DNA from: an uncultured Victivallales bacterium
GTDB taxonomy: Bacteria; Verrucomicrobiota; Lentisphaeria; Victivallales; UBA1829
Length of the DNA: 64,000 nucleotides
NCBI GenBank assembly: GCA_944390735.1
Contig: CALXRL010000019.1
Coordinates: 1-64,000, forward strand
Direction: 5' to 3'
Of the stretch, positions 1 through 8,582 are shown piece after piece. Below the pieces are notes generated by a model. It worked only from the letters and a program-made list of their open reading frames with translations, searched no databases and was not told the origin of the DNA. The translations under genes and the position numbers were made by a program. Each line of letters opens with the position of its first letter. Position 1 is the first letter of the stretch.

Positions 1-213
1 TCCCCGGAGGAAAATGCCGCGATCACGCTCTCCATTCTGCGCGGGGAGGAGCGCGGGGCGAAACGCGCGATCACCGTTCTGAACGCCGGCGCCGCCATCT
101 ATGCCGCCGACGCCGCCAGCGACCTGAAAGAGGGAATCCGGATGGCCTGCGATTCCATTGATTCCGGACGCGCATTGAAAAAACTTGAACTTCTTGTGGA
201 GGCTTCCAAATGA
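1..213 (+). CDS. trpD: Anthranilate phosphoribosyltransferase, C-terminal part
   Basis: Open from the first base of the window and ending at TGA 211-213. The 70 visible residues contain [15 protein letters not shown] and [12 protein letters not shown], which match the C-terminal part of TrpD, the enzyme that transfers phosphoribosyl from PRPP to anthranilate in tryptophan synthesis. The N-terminal catalytic region lies outside the window. The stop codon overlaps the trpC start by four bases (ATGA), so the two genes are probably translationally coupled. The identification leans partly on the complete trpC-F-B-A series that follows. Confidence 0.88.
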   Translation, partial: SPEENAAITLSILRGEERGAKRAITVLNAGAAIYAADAASDLKEGIRMACDSIDSGRALKKLELLVEASK

Positions 214-974
214 ACAACATTCTGGAGAAAATCACGGAAGCGCGCGCGAAGGCGCCGCGAACCGTATCGCGGAAAATGCTGGAGGCGCAGGCGGCGCGCC
301 GGAAGGCGCCGCTGGATTTCGCCGCAGTTTTCCGGGGGGAGGGGATTCATATCATTGCGGAGCTGAAAAAGGCGTCGCCGTCGAAAGGGCTGATCCGGGA
401 GGAGTTTCCGGTGGTCGAGCTGGCCGGAGAGCTGGAGAAGGCCGGAGCCGCCGCACTTTCGATTCTGACGGAACCGGATTGTTTTCTCGGGAATCTGGAA
501 TTTCTTCGGGATGTCCGTCCGAAGGTCCGTCTTCCGATTCTGCGCAAGGATTTTATATCCGATGAGTATCAGATTCTGGAGGCGCGGGCCGCAGGAGCCG
601 ATGCGATTCTTCTGATTGCGGCGGTTCTGGATGCAAAGAGATTCCGGGAACTGTTTTCCTTTGCATCGTCGCTGGGACTCTCGGTCCTCTGCGAGGCGCA
701 TTCGCGCAAGGAGATCGACATGCTGGCGGACGGGGGTGCGAAAATCATCGGGGTGAACGCCCGTGATCTGACCAATTTCTCCCTCTCGCTGGATGTGACG
801 AGGGAAAATCTGAAGCACATTCCCGACGGCATTGTGAAAATCGCGGAAAGCGGGATTCAGAATGCGTCTCACATCCGGGAGCTTCGCGAAAACGGAGCCG
901 ACGGCTTTCTGATCGGGGAAACGCTGATGCGCGCGGCACATCCCGGCGAGAAACTGAAGGAGCTGCTGGGATGA
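210..974 (+). CDS. trpC: Indole-3-glycerol phosphate synthase
   Basis: A 254-residue single-domain TrpC, a TIM barrel that closes CdRP to indole-3-glycerol phosphate. Family signatures visible are [13 protein letters not shown] (catalytic Lys on beta strand 1, about residue 50), LRKDFI (catalytic Lys on strand 3), IGVNARDL (strand 6) and VKIAESGI (strand 7). The start overlaps the trpD stop and the end overlaps the trpF start, each by ATGA. TrpC and TrpF are separate proteins here, not the fused enzyme of enterobacteria. The start is fixed by the overlap and by the usual N-terminal helix sequence. Confidence 0.96.
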   Translation: MNNILEKITEARAKAPRTVSRKMLEAQAARRKAPLDFAAVFRGEGIHIIAELKKASPSKGLIREEFPVVELAGELEKAGAAALSILTEPDCFLGNLEFLRDVRPKVRLPILRKDFISDEYQILEARAAGADAILLIAAVLDAKRFRELFSFASSLGLSVLCEAHSRKEIDMLADGGAKIIGVNARDLTNFSLSLDVTRENLKHIPDGIVKIAESGIQNASHIRELRENGADGFLIGETLMRAAHPGEKLKELLG

Positions 975-1582
975 GTGTGAATCTTCTGAAAATCTGCGGA
1001 GTCCGGGATCCCGTGATCGCCCGTCGCGCAGTGGAACGCGGTGCGGATTTTCTGGGATTCATTTTCTGGCGGCGGAGTCCGCGGTATGTGTCCGTGGAAC
1101 AGGCGGCGGAGATTCTGGCGGGAATCTCCGACCGGAGAAGGTGCCGGTTTGTCGGTGTCTTTCTGGACGCGGACGAGGGGGAGATCCGGGAGATTTCCCG
1201 GCGTTTGAATCTGGATATTGTTCAGGTGCATGGAACTTGCACGGCGGCAACGGCGGAATCGCTCCGGAAGGAGTGGGAGCTCTGGCGGGCGGTCTCCTCG
1301 GAAAACGGGGAGGGGATCGACTTCCCGGCCGATGCGTTCCTCGTGGATTCCAAAACGCCCGGAAGCGGAAAACGATCCGACTGGTCCCTGGCGGAAAAGC
1401 TCCGCGACAGCGGCCGAAAGGTCGTGCTCGCCGGCGGCATTTCCGCGGAAAACCTTCCGGAAGCCGCCGCGCTGCAATGCTATGCGCTGGACGTGAACAG
1501 TTCGCTGGAGGATGCTCCCGGACAAAAATCGCTTGTCAAACTGGAACAGTTGTTGAATCAATACAAGGAGATCAGAAAATGA
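971..1582 (+). CDS. trpF: Phosphoribosylanthranilate isomerase
   Basis: A 203-residue TIM-barrel enzyme that performs the Amadori rearrangement of phosphoribosylanthranilate to Cd[11 protein letters not shown] near the N-terminus contains the catalytic Cys, and VFLDA and [11 protein letters not shown] are the later conserved strands, the last forming part of the phosphate site. Length is normal for the monofunctional family. It overlaps trpC upstream and trpB downstream by four bases each. A larger open frame runs through this gene in another phase into trpB, but that is only the upstream extension of trpB. Confidence 0.96.
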   Translation: MSVNLLKICGVRDPVIARRAVERGADFLGFIFWRRSPRYVSVEQAAEILAGISDRRRCRFVGVFLDADEGEIREISRRLNLDIVQVHGTCTAATAESLRKEWELWRAVSSENGEGIDFPADAFLVDSKTPGSGKRSDWSLAEKLRDSGRKVVLAGGISAENLPEAAALQCYALDVNSSLEDAPGQKSLVKLEQLLNQYKEIRK

Positions 1583-2763
1583 AAAACAGGACCCATTACG
1601 GCATTTACGGCGGTCAGTATGTCGCCGAAACGCTCATGACTCCTTTGGCAGAGCTTGAGCGGGCCTATTTCGAGGCCAAAAAGGATCCGTCCTTTCAGGC
1701 GGAGTTCGATTCCCTGATGAAGCATTACGTGGGACGGGAGAGTCCGCTGTATCATGCGGAACGGCTTTCCGGATTCTGCGGCGGAGCAAAAATTCTTCTG
1801 AAGCGGGAGGACCTGAATCATACCGGTGCGCACAAGATCAACAACACCATCGGGCAGGCTCTTCTGGCGAAACGCATGGGCAAGAAGAAGCTCTTTGCCG
1901 AGACCGGAGCCGGAATGCACGGGGTGGCGACCGCCACCGTCGCGGCGCTGTTCGGCATGGAGTGCGAAGTCTTCATGGGCGCCGTGGATGTGGAGCGGCA
2001 GGCGCCGAATGTGGAACGCATGCGCACGCTCGGAGCGAAAGTCACCGCGGTGACCGAGGGAAGCGGAACGCTCAAGGACGCCATGAACGAGGCGCTCCGG
2101 CGCTGGATCACCGAGGTCGAGGAGGCCTTCTATGTGATCGGCACGGTCGCCGGACCCTATCCCTATCCGATGATGGTGCGCGATTTTCAGTCCGTGATCG
2201 GAATCGAGGCTCGGAGACAGTGTCTGGAGGAGTACGGCAAGCTGCCGGCGGAGGTGATCGCCTGTGTCGGCGGGGGAAGCAACGCCATGGGGATCTTTGC
2301 CGGATTTCTGGAGGATCCGTCCGTCCGGCTGATCGGCGTGGAGGCGGGCGGAAAGGGAATCGAAACCGGAGAGCACGCGGCAAGTATCTGCGGCGGCCGG
2401 CTCGGTGTTCTGCACGGCAGCAAATGCTATCTGCTTCAGACCGACGAGGGGCAGATCGTGGACACCTACAGCGTTTCCGCCGGACTGGATTATCCGGGCG
2501 TGGGACCGGAACACTGTCTGCTACATGACACCGGCCGCGCCGAATATGTCGCCATCAACGACGACGAAGCCATTCACGCATTCGACATGCTCTCCCGTTA
2601 CGAGGGCATTATTCCCGCGCTGGAGTCCAGTCATGCGGTCGCCGAAGCGCTCAAACGGGCGCCGAATCTTTCCGGGGACGATCTCATCATCGTCAACCTT
2701 TCCGGACGCGGAGACAAGGATATGCAGAGCGTCAAAAACTACAAGGCGCAGAAAGGACTTTGA
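1579..2763 (+). CDS. trpB: Tryptophan synthase beta chain
   Basis: A 394-residue PLP enzyme that condenses indole with serine. Conserved segments are [11 protein letters not shown] at the N-terminus, HTGAHKINN with the PLP Lys, [10 protein letters not shown], the phosphate-binding [10 protein letters not shown] and the C-terminal NLSGRGDKD. The open frame extends to 1141, but the family start MKNRTHYG is at 1579, overlaps the trpF stop (ATGA) and is preceded by AAGGAG. It is the short TrpB1 type that works with TrpA, and trpA follows directly. Confidence 0.97.
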   Translation: MKNRTHYGIYGGQYVAETLMTPLAELERAYFEAKKDPSFQAEFDSLMKHYVGRESPLYHAERLSGFCGGAKILLKREDLNHTGAHKINNTIGQALLAKRMGKKKLFAETGAGMHGVATATVAALFGMECEVFMGAVDVERQAPNVERMRTLGAKVTAVTEGSGTLKDAMNEALRRWITEVEEAFYVIGTVAGPYPYPMMVRDFQSVIGIEARRQCLEEYGKLPAEVIACVGGGSNAMGIFAGFLEDPSVRLIGVEAGGKGIETGEHAASICGGRLGVLHGSKCYLLQTDEGQIVDTYSVSAGLDYPGVGPEHCLLHDTGRAEYVAINDDEAIHAFDMLSRYEGIIPALESSHAVAEALKRAPNLSGDDLIIVNLSGRGDKDMQSVKNYKAQKGL

Positions 2764-2765
2764 TC

Positions 2766-3548
2766 ATGAACCGTATTCAGACTCTTTTTGCCAAGGCAAA
2801 AGCGGAAAACCGCAGCATTTTCACCGCCTATCTGACCATGGGATATCCGGATATGGCGTTCAGCGAAAAAGCCGTGGAAGCACTGATCGACCACGGGGTC
2901 GACATCATGGAATTCGGCGTTCCGTTTTCCGATCCGATGGCGGACGGACCCGTGATCCGCGACGCCGCAAGAATCGCATTGCAGAACGGCGCGAATTTGA
3001 AGAAAATTCTCGCTTCCATCGCCCGCCTGCGGAAGCGGTATCCGACTGTGCCGTTCATTCTGTTCTCCTACTACAACGTGATCTTCTCCTACGGCCTGGA
3101 GCGCTTTGCGGAGGAGGCGGAACAGGCGGGCGTCGACGCGGTCCTGCCCGTTGATGTGGTGCTGGAGGAGCGCGAAGAACTGCTGGAGCCGCTGCGCCGT
3201 CACAACATGACGATCGTTCCGCTGGTCGCCCCGACGACGCATCTCGACCGCGTTGCCGAAATCGCCCGCGGACTGGAGGACAGCTTCCTCTATGTCATCA
3301 CAGTCAACGGCGTGACCGGAGCCCGTGCCGAACTGCCGCATGAGCTTACCCGGCGACTCCATGACATCCGCCAAGTTTCGGGAATGCCCGTGCTGGCCGG
3401 TTTCGGAATCGGAAAACCCGAACAGGCCGAAGCCGTCTGCCGCGCTTGCGACGGGTTCATTGTGGGCAGTGCCATCGTGAAGATTCTTCTCGACAATCCG
3501 AATGACGAAGGGCTGAAGAAAATCGCAGAATTCGCATCGTCCTTCTGA
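2766..3548 (+). CDS. trpA: Tryptophan synthase alpha chain
   Basis: A 260-residue TIM barrel that cleaves indole-3-glycerol phosphate to indole for TrpB. AYLTMGYPD, the catalytic Glu in DIMEFGVPFSDPMADGP, and the phosphate-site GFGIGKPEQ are present. The frame could begin at a TTG at 2760, but ATG 2766 is better placed behind AAAGGA at 2752-2757. It begins two bases after the trpB stop and is the last gene of the trp operon, followed by a strong terminator hairpin. Confidence 0.96.
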   Translation: MNRIQTLFAKAKAENRSIFTAYLTMGYPDMAFSEKAVEALIDHGVDIMEFGVPFSDPMADGPVIRDAARIALQNGANLKKILASIARLRKRYPTVPFILFSYYNVIFSYGLERFAEEAEQAGVDAVLPVDVVLEEREELLEPLRRHNMTIVPLVAPTTHLDRVAEIARGLEDSFLYVITVNGVTGARAELPHELTRRLHDIRQVSGMPVLAGFGIGKPEQAEAVCRACDGFIVGSAIVKILLDNPNDEGLKKIAEFASSF

Positions 3549-3580
3549 TTCCGTCTGACGGGGAAAATCGGAAGATCGTC

Positions 3581-3633
3581 GCGCGGAGGGAAAGGTCCGC
3601 CGGTCAAGGCATTTTTCCCTCCGCGCATTTTTT
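3581..3633 (+). terminator. Terminator of the trp operon
   Basis: GCGCGGAGGGAAA (3581-3593) pairs with TTTCCCTCCGCGC (3614-3626) across a loop of about 20 bases and is followed by ATTTTTTTG. It lies 32 bases after the trpA stop. The convergent GH123-like gene ends about 100 bases further on. GC-rich stem plus T tract fits an intrinsic terminator. Confidence 0.85.
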
Positions 3634-3729
3634 GTGTCCGGAAGAGGCGCGGCACCATTTTGATCCACGATGGATCGGGAGGAAGCCGGGAGTCCTTCCG
3701 CCACTCCTTCCGGACCGGAGAAGCGGAAG

Positions 3730-5370
3730 TCAGGATTTCAGTTTCCGGTTGATGTCGCTTCGCAGTTTCAGCATGGCTTTTTCCCCGCGCGGATAGTTTG
3801 TCATGGTCATGGCGGAGCCGGAGGCTTTGTCCAGCATGGTCCGGACGGCTTTTGCTCCGATCTTCTCCTCCAGCAGCTGCAGGGCCCGCTGATCCTGAAG
3901 CGCGTCGAAGAGCAGTTCATGGCGGATGGAATCGAGGGCATTGCAGTCGTCTCCCGGATAGACTAGGAAGGGATCCCCGGAGGGAAAGGCGTAACCGGCA
4001 TCCGTCGTCTGATACGGATCAATCGGATACCGGGAGAGACGGCTGAAGTAGAAGTTGAATCCCCAGTGCAGGAATCCTTCGATGCCGAACCGGTGGAAAA
4101 GGGCCCCGAGAATGCGGGTCCGCGCAGAAGTCGAATAGAGAAAACGGTTGCTGGTTCCGGTTTCCGGACAGCAGCAGTAGTAGGTCCAGGGATGTTTCAG
4201 GCCGTTCCGGATGAACTCCTCCACTTTGGAGATCACGGGAATGGGAATGTCGACCAGTCCCCGCTCGTAGAAATCGAATTCGGAGAGCGCATCAATGTGC
4301 TTGAACTCCTTCGTGTAGGTGCGGAGCAGTTCCGCGGCTGCGGAATAGGTGGCGAGTCCTTCCTCCGAAGGTTCGTCCGAGGTATGGAAATAGACCCGGT
4401 CGGCGATGCCGGCTTCCTGGAAAAAGACGGTCAGCTCCGGCAGCAGCGCTTTGAGAAACGCGCGGTATTTCGCGGAATCGGATTTGACGTCCCATCCGAA
4501 AATCCGTTTCTCCTCCCCGTTCACCTCCGCCATGATTTTCGGCGTGAAGGCCGCTCCCCACTGCGTGAAAAGGTGCGAGATCTCAAAATAACGGATTCCC
4601 GCCGATTCCGCCAGCGCGATCCAGCGGGCAAGACGGTCGAAGTCGAATTCATACTCCGCGCCGTTTTTCCGGACGCCGACAAGCTGAACGGTCGGGCGTT
4701 CCCCTCCGATCTCCGTATCCAGCGGCGGCGTGAAAATCGGCGTGAGAATCATGTTGATTCCGTGTTCCGCCGCATTTTTCATGAAGACTTCGACGAGATA
4801 CCAGTATTCCTCGCTGAAAACCGGAACATTGTAATAGGTTGCCAGCGAATCGGAATGGAACCATTCGGTGCGGATCAGTTTCTGTTCCGGAAGCGTCGCA
4901 TTCAGGACCTCCAGACGGAAGGGCTTTGTGTTGATCTTTTCCCCGCCGTCAAGGTCAAGTTCCAGAGCAATGTCATACGTTCCCGCTTTGCAGTTCCGCG
5001 GGACGGGGACCGTGATCCAGAGCGCGCGCCAGAGCTTCGGCGGAACGGTGAAATCCCGCTCCGGAAGTTCCGCGAGAAGATCCGGAATGAGGCCCGGTTC
5101 CCGGGTGATGACATCCTCGTCCAGAGTCGCCGCCAGAAAGCGGACCGGCACGCTTTCCACGGAACGGACGCGGATTCCCTTGAGTTTGGACCGGACCTTC
5201 ACGCTCAGATTTTCGATGCGCTGATCCGAACGGTACGCCAGTTGAAAGGAGAAGCGTTCTCCCCGCAGAGCGGAAAAGCGCTGGAATGGTTCCGCTTCGG
5301 TTGGTTCCGTCTTTTGCAGGATCTTCACAAGCGAACTGCAGTATCTGGTTTCGAAATGAACGGGTTGCAT
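3730..5370 (-). CDS. GH123-like glycoside hydrolase (DUF4091-type)
   Basis: A 546-residue protein with an N-terminal beta-sandwich-like region (about 1-155) and a TIM-barrel-like region with the pair Asp332-Glu333 in YFHTSDEPSEE. This resembles GH123/DUF4091 proteins, where an Asp-Glu pair supports neighbouring-group catalysis on N-acetyl-beta-galactosaminides. The C-terminal segment around DSIRHELLFDALQDQRALQLLEE is also typical. I see no signal peptide, so it may act in the cytoplasm on imported oligosaccharides. The substrate is unproven. It has its own promoter and an adjacent perfect palindrome. The convergent gene is trpA. Confidence 0.78.
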   Translation of the reverse strand: MQPVHFETRYCSSLVKILQKTEPTEAEPFQRFSALRGERFSFQLAYRSDQRIENLSVKVRSKLKGIRVRSVESVPVRFLAATLDEDVITREPGLIPDLLAELPERDFTVPPKLWRALWITVPVPRNCKAGTYDIALELDLDGGEKINTKPFRLEVLNATLPEQKLIRTEWFHSDSLATYYNVPVFSEEYWYLVEVFMKNAAEHGINMILTPIFTPPLDTEIGGERPTVQLVGVRKNGAEYEFDFDRLARWIALAESAGIRYFEISHLFTQWGAAFTPKIMAEVNGEEKRIFGWDVKSDSAKYRAFLKALLPELTVFFQEAGIADRVYFHTSDEPSEEGLATYSAAAELLRTYTKEFKHIDALSEFDFYERGLVDIPIPVISKVEEFIRNGLKHPWTYYCCCPETGTSNRFLYSTSARTRILGALFHRFGIEGFLHWGFNFYFSRLSRYPIDPYQTTDAGYAFPSGDPFLVYPGDDCNALDSIRHELLFDALQDQRALQLLEEKIGAKAVRTMLDKASGSAMTMTNYPRGEKAMLKLRSDINRKLKS

Positions 5371-5435
5371 TCTGGATCAATCCTTTTCTGTTTTGTCGAT
5401 CTGTGCCGTTGATTTTGCTTCGGGTCTTTCCGGAT

Positions 5436-5463
5436 AATATATCGTTGCTTCGGCCGCTTGCAA
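5436..5463 (-). promoter_or_regulatory. Promoter of the GH123-like gene
   Basis: Reading the minus strand, TTGCAA (5463-5458), a 16-base spacer and TATATT (5441-5436) form a good housekeeping-type promoter about 65 bases upstream of the GH123-like start at 5370. Confidence 0.7.
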
Positions 5464-5473
5464 AGAGAAAAGA

Positions 5474-5488
5474 TGCGTAATTTACGCA
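5474..5488. promoter_or_regulatory. Palindromic operator candidate
   Basis: TGCGTAA-T-TTACGCA is a perfect 7-bp inverted repeat with one central base. It lies about 10 bases upstream of the -35 element of the GH123-like gene and just after the end of the beta-helix gene. Size and symmetry fit a dimeric regulator (LacI, GntR or similar). No regulator gene is adjacent, and the upstream position would also suit an activator. Confidence 0.55.
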
Positions 5489-5508
5489 GCCGGATCTGGC
5501 GCATTCCG

Positions 5509-7695
5509 TCACAGCGTCAGGGCGGGATCGATTCCGATTTTACGGAAGGGAATCGGCTGGAACGGAAGCTCTTTCCGGAGAATGGAATCCGGAAGCAGAG
5601 TGAAATCCTTGCGGTCGGGATCGGCGAATCCGAGCTGATGAATGTCTCCTTCGACGCAGAGATTCTCCCCGAAATACTGGTAGGAGCGTTCAAACTGGTT
5701 GAATCCCGCCACCTCGCCGCAGTTGATGATGTAGTTGTTGACGATGAAGTTTCTTCCCTTGTCGGTCAGCACATGGGAAAGGCGCGGCGCGATCCGGAGT
5801 TTTTCCGGGGAAAGGGCGGTTTCCAGAATGGCGGAATAGAACGGCTTCAGAAAACTTTCATCCCAGCGGTCCTTGCCCCAGCAGCTGAAGCTCAGGGCCC
5901 GGATGCACTCCAGAAACAGATTGTTTTCGACGATGTTGTTTTTGCCCGCGTGAATCTGGACTCCGCCGAAGCCGCCGCCCGCGCATTTGAGAAAAACATT
6001 TCCGTAGATCAGAATATTGCTGATCATGTCATCCAGACGGATCCCCGCCTGTCCGCAGAAGTCGATCCCGCTGCCGAGATCATGCCAGAAGTTGAACAAA
6101 TAACGCGTGCCGTACATGAAGGGATCGAAGAAACAGTCGATTCCCGCCTGATCGTCGAATTCCCGCACCAGATCGTGACCGTCGCAGAAGGCGACCGTCT
6201 GCAGATCCCCCGAGACCGAAATCCCGTGGTGCGAGGAGTTGTAAAGATGAAAATGAAGAAGATGATTTCCGCATCCGGCAAGAGAGGCCGCCGGTGTGTA
6301 GCAGCGGTCCACCTGACTGAAATCGTGCACGTCGATATTGATCGCAAAATGGTCCGCGCGCCGTAGTTTTTTCCGGTCCCCTCCGGAGAGACGCACTCCC
6401 CCCGCTCCCAGTTCATGCAGATGCGCCTGGAAGATCCCGCAGTGTTCGCCTCCGTCAATGAGAATCGCATTTCCTCCCGCGCCAGCGATTTCCAGATCCG
6501 CAAGCAGCACATCGCGGCAGTTCCGCACGGAAACGGCGTCGGAGGCTCCATTGCTCATGCGGAGATTGCGGAAAAGAAGATGGTCCACGTCGCGCAGACT
6601 CAGAAACGGCGTTGGAAGAAGCGACAGCTCCAGGGAATAATCGGCGGTTCCATCCGGTGCAAATTTAACCGGCCGCTCGGGAATGCAGTAGAGTCTGCCC
6701 GTGTTCCGGTCAAGATACCACTCTCCCGGTTCGGAGAGCTCTTCCAGAAGATTGAAAAAATAGAACGGATCGTTCGGCAGACAGCCGTAGGAGACGCCGG
6801 GCGCAAGGGTGATGGTTCCCTTTTCCCGGTCAATGAGTTCCACTTTCCGGGTATCGGACGCCCAGAGATAGCCCCATTGTCCGTCCACGCGCAGATCCTC
6901 CGCCTCCCGCCAGCGTTCGAGTTCCGGATGGCGGAATTCAAAGACGGCACGGCTTTCCGGACCTTTTTTCTTTTCCTCGTCGGAGAGTTCGTCCAGCGAA
7001 CCGGAAAGGACTTTGCCGACCCTCAGCAGCGGTTCCTTCTTTTTCGGCCAGCGGGCCAGCGGCAGTCGTCTGCCGTTCGAGAAGCATCCCAGCCACGGTT
7101 CCGTTGGAAATCTTCCGCATCCGACTCCCCGTTTCGGCAGTGGAGGAACGTGGCGGATGCCCGATTCCGAAAGCGTCGCCGTCAGAATTCTTCCTCTGGC
7201 GGAGGGATGGATTCGCTTCAGAATCCCGGGCTCCGTCACCGCGTGGAAGCCGGAGAGTCGGGCGGATCCCTGAAAGAGAACCGCATCCTTCTCTTCTCCG
7301 ATCCAGAGAACCGGATTTTCCCGCGATCCGGAATCCTCCCTTCCGAAAGCGAGCGTCCGGCGGAAGGGATAGACTCCCCGCCGGAGAAGAACTGTTATCG
7401 CCGCATCCGGCCGGTCGGCAAGAATGGAGCGGACTTTTTTCTGCGCATCGGGCAGGGAGAGGCACTCTCCATGCGTTTGCGGACCGGCATGGATGACGAT
7501 CTCATCCTTTCTGCGCGCGAGCCGTTCCTTCCACGGTGCTAGGAGCTTTTCGGAGTCGTCGGCGGGCGGATCAAACTCCTTCCGGATGGATCGGTACTCT
7601 TCCCCGCTTTTCCGATCGTATTCGGCGATGCCGATTCCTTCGGGCGCTTTGAAGGGAACGGATGCCCTGGAAAAAAGAATCTCATCCTGCTTCAT
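5509..7695 (-). CDS. Right-handed parallel beta-helix protein, probable polysaccharide-active enzyme
   Basis: 728 residues. After an N-terminal segment, GPQTHGECLSLPDAQKKV leads into a pectate-lyase-like beta-helix with repeated short strands such as LLFRNLRMSNGASDAVSV, ILIYGNVFLKCAGGG and NNIVENNLFLECIRALSF. This organisation is common in polysaccharide lyases and glycosidases, but I cannot name a catalytic residue or substrate. No signal peptide is visible. ATG at 7695 is chosen because GGAGG lies 10 bases upstream of it. The longer start at 7710 is the ATG that contains that ribosome site. It probably follows the small coiled-coil gene and precedes the GH123-like gene, so it may belong to the same sugar programme. 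Confidence 0.72.
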   Translation of the reverse strand: MKQDEILFSRASVPFKAPEGIGIAEYDRKSGEEYRSIRKEFDPPADDSEKLLAPWKERLARRKDEIVIHAGPQTHGECLSLPDAQKKVRSILADRPDAAITVLLRRGVYPFRRTLAFGREDSGSRENPVLWIGEEKDAVLFQGSARLSGFHAVTEPGILKRIHPSARGRILTATLSESGIRHVPPLPKRGVGCGRFPTEPWLGCFSNGRRLPLARWPKKKEPLLRVGKVLSGSLDELSDEEKKKGPESRAVFEFRHPELERWREAEDLRVDGQWGYLWASDTRKVELIDREKGTITLAPGVSYGCLPNDPFYFFNLLEELSEPGEWYLDRNTGRLYCIPERPVKFAPDGTADYSLELSLLPTPFLSLRDVDHLLFRNLRMSNGASDAVSVRNCRDVLLADLEIAGAGGNAILIDGGEHCGIFQAHLHELGAGGVRLSGGDRKKLRRADHFAINIDVHDFSQVDRCYTPAASLAGCGNHLLHFHLYNSSHHGISVSGDLQTVAFCDGHDLVREFDDQAGIDCFFDPFMYGTRYLFNFWHDLGSGIDFCGQAGIRLDDMISNILIYGNVFLKCAGGGFGGVQIHAGKNNIVENNLFLECIRALSFSCWGKDRWDESFLKPFYSAILETALSPEKLRIAPRLSHVLTDKGRNFIVNNYIINCGEVAGFNQFERSYQYFGENLCVEGDIHQLGFADPDRKDFTLLPDSILRKELPFQPIPFRKIGIDPALTL

Positions 7696-7758
7696 GCAAA
7701 AGACCTCCATGCGTTGACGGAAACACAGACGGGAGCTCCGACGAGGGAACCGTCCGGA

Positions 7759-8022
7759 TCAGTTGGCGGTTCGGACCTTTTCCTTTTCGCGTTCAAAACG
7801 GTTTCGGATCGAGGCGATTTCCGTGACGAGCGCCTCCTGGAGTTCCGCCGCCCGGGCGGGATCCTCCTCTTTTGCAAGCCGCTGCTGCGCGGAGAGTTCC
7901 GCTTCGGCGATTTTTGCACGGCAGAGCGTGTCGATTTCCGCGAGTTTCGCTTTGACTTCCGGCGAGATTTCGTTCAGCGTTCCGCCGCTTCGTTCCAATG
8001 CAAGTTCAAATGCGCTTTTCAT
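7759..8022 (-). CDS. Small coiled-coil protein of unknown function
   Basis: An 87-residue acidic, Ala/Glu/Lys-rich protein that is predicted by eye to be almost wholly helical (KLAEIDTLCRAKIAEAELSAQQRL). I do not recognise a named family. It resembles small conserved helical proteins of PVC bacteria only in general character. ATG 8022 overlaps the NUDIX stop by ATGA and has GGGAGAC upstream. The open frame continues upstream within the NUDIX gene, but the start inside the overlap is preferred. Coupling with NUDIX and DAHP synthase suggests co-expression, not function. Confidence 0.62.
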   Translation of the reverse strand: MKSAFELALERSGGTLNEISPEVKAKLAEIDTLCRAKIAEAELSAQQRLAKEEDPARAAELQEALVTEIASIRNRFEREKEKVRTAN

Positions 8023-8582
8023 ACTGTCTCCCTGTTGTAGAGATAAAACATCAGAGCGTTCAGAACCAGTCCGTGGGAGATTTCGCCGGAGCGGATCATC
8101 TCCTTGACCCGTTTGATCGGAACGGCCTCTGATACAATACATTCGGTTTCTTCCAGACGCGGTTCGGAGATGCGACGCACATTGTCGATCCGGACCGTAT
8201 GGCAGGTGTTGCCCTGGAGGGCCGGATTCGGATGAACGCGGCCGATGACGCGCGCATGTTCCCCGGCGCAGCCGGTCTCCTCCAGAAGTTCCCGGATGCC
8301 GGCTGCGACCGGGGAGGCGTCGGTCCGGTCGATGCACCCTCCCGGGATTTCCCATTCCGTCCGGCGCGTGCCGTGGCGGAACTGGCGGATCAGAATCAGC
8401 TCCTGCTCCGGCGTCAGGGCAATCACATTGACCCAGTCGCAGGTGCGGCAGGTGATGAATTCATGTTTCGCCCCGGTCCGCCGGCATTCAAACTGTTCCG
8501 CGCATAACGTGATCACGGGAGAGTGGAAGATCTCCCGCGGCTGCTCCAAAGAGATCCATTGATCCTTCAGATCAGGACTCAT
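8019..8582 (-). CDS. NUDIX hydrolase, ADP-ribose pyrophosphatase-like
   Basis: 187 residues with a NUDIX box, GGCIDRTDASPVAAGIRELLEETG. The metal-binding REL-EE core is intact, while the first conserved Glu of the usual GX5E part is not seen at its normal position. The arrangement (aromatic/basic N-terminal half, EIPGG before the box, VHPNPA after it) resembles ADP-ribose or nucleoside-diphosphate-sugar pyrophosphatases. The substrate cannot be read from sequence. Start and stop each overlap neighbours by ATGA, giving a coupled string DAHP synthase - NUDIX - coiled coil. Confidence 0.85.
   Translation of the reverse strand: MSPDLKDQWISLEQPREIFHSPVITLCAEQFECRRTGAKHEFITCRTCDWVNVIALTPEQELILIRQFRHGTRRTEWEIPGGCIDRTDASPVAAGIRELLEETGCAGEHARVIGRVHPNPALQGNTCHTVRIDNVRRISEPRLEETECIVSEAVPIKRVKEMIRSGEISHGLVLNALMFYLYNRETV

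Noticed and set aside
1141..1578. N-terminal extension of trpB through trpF
   Set aside because: It is the trpF region in another phase. The conserved TrpB start, ribosome site and ATGA overlap are at 1579.
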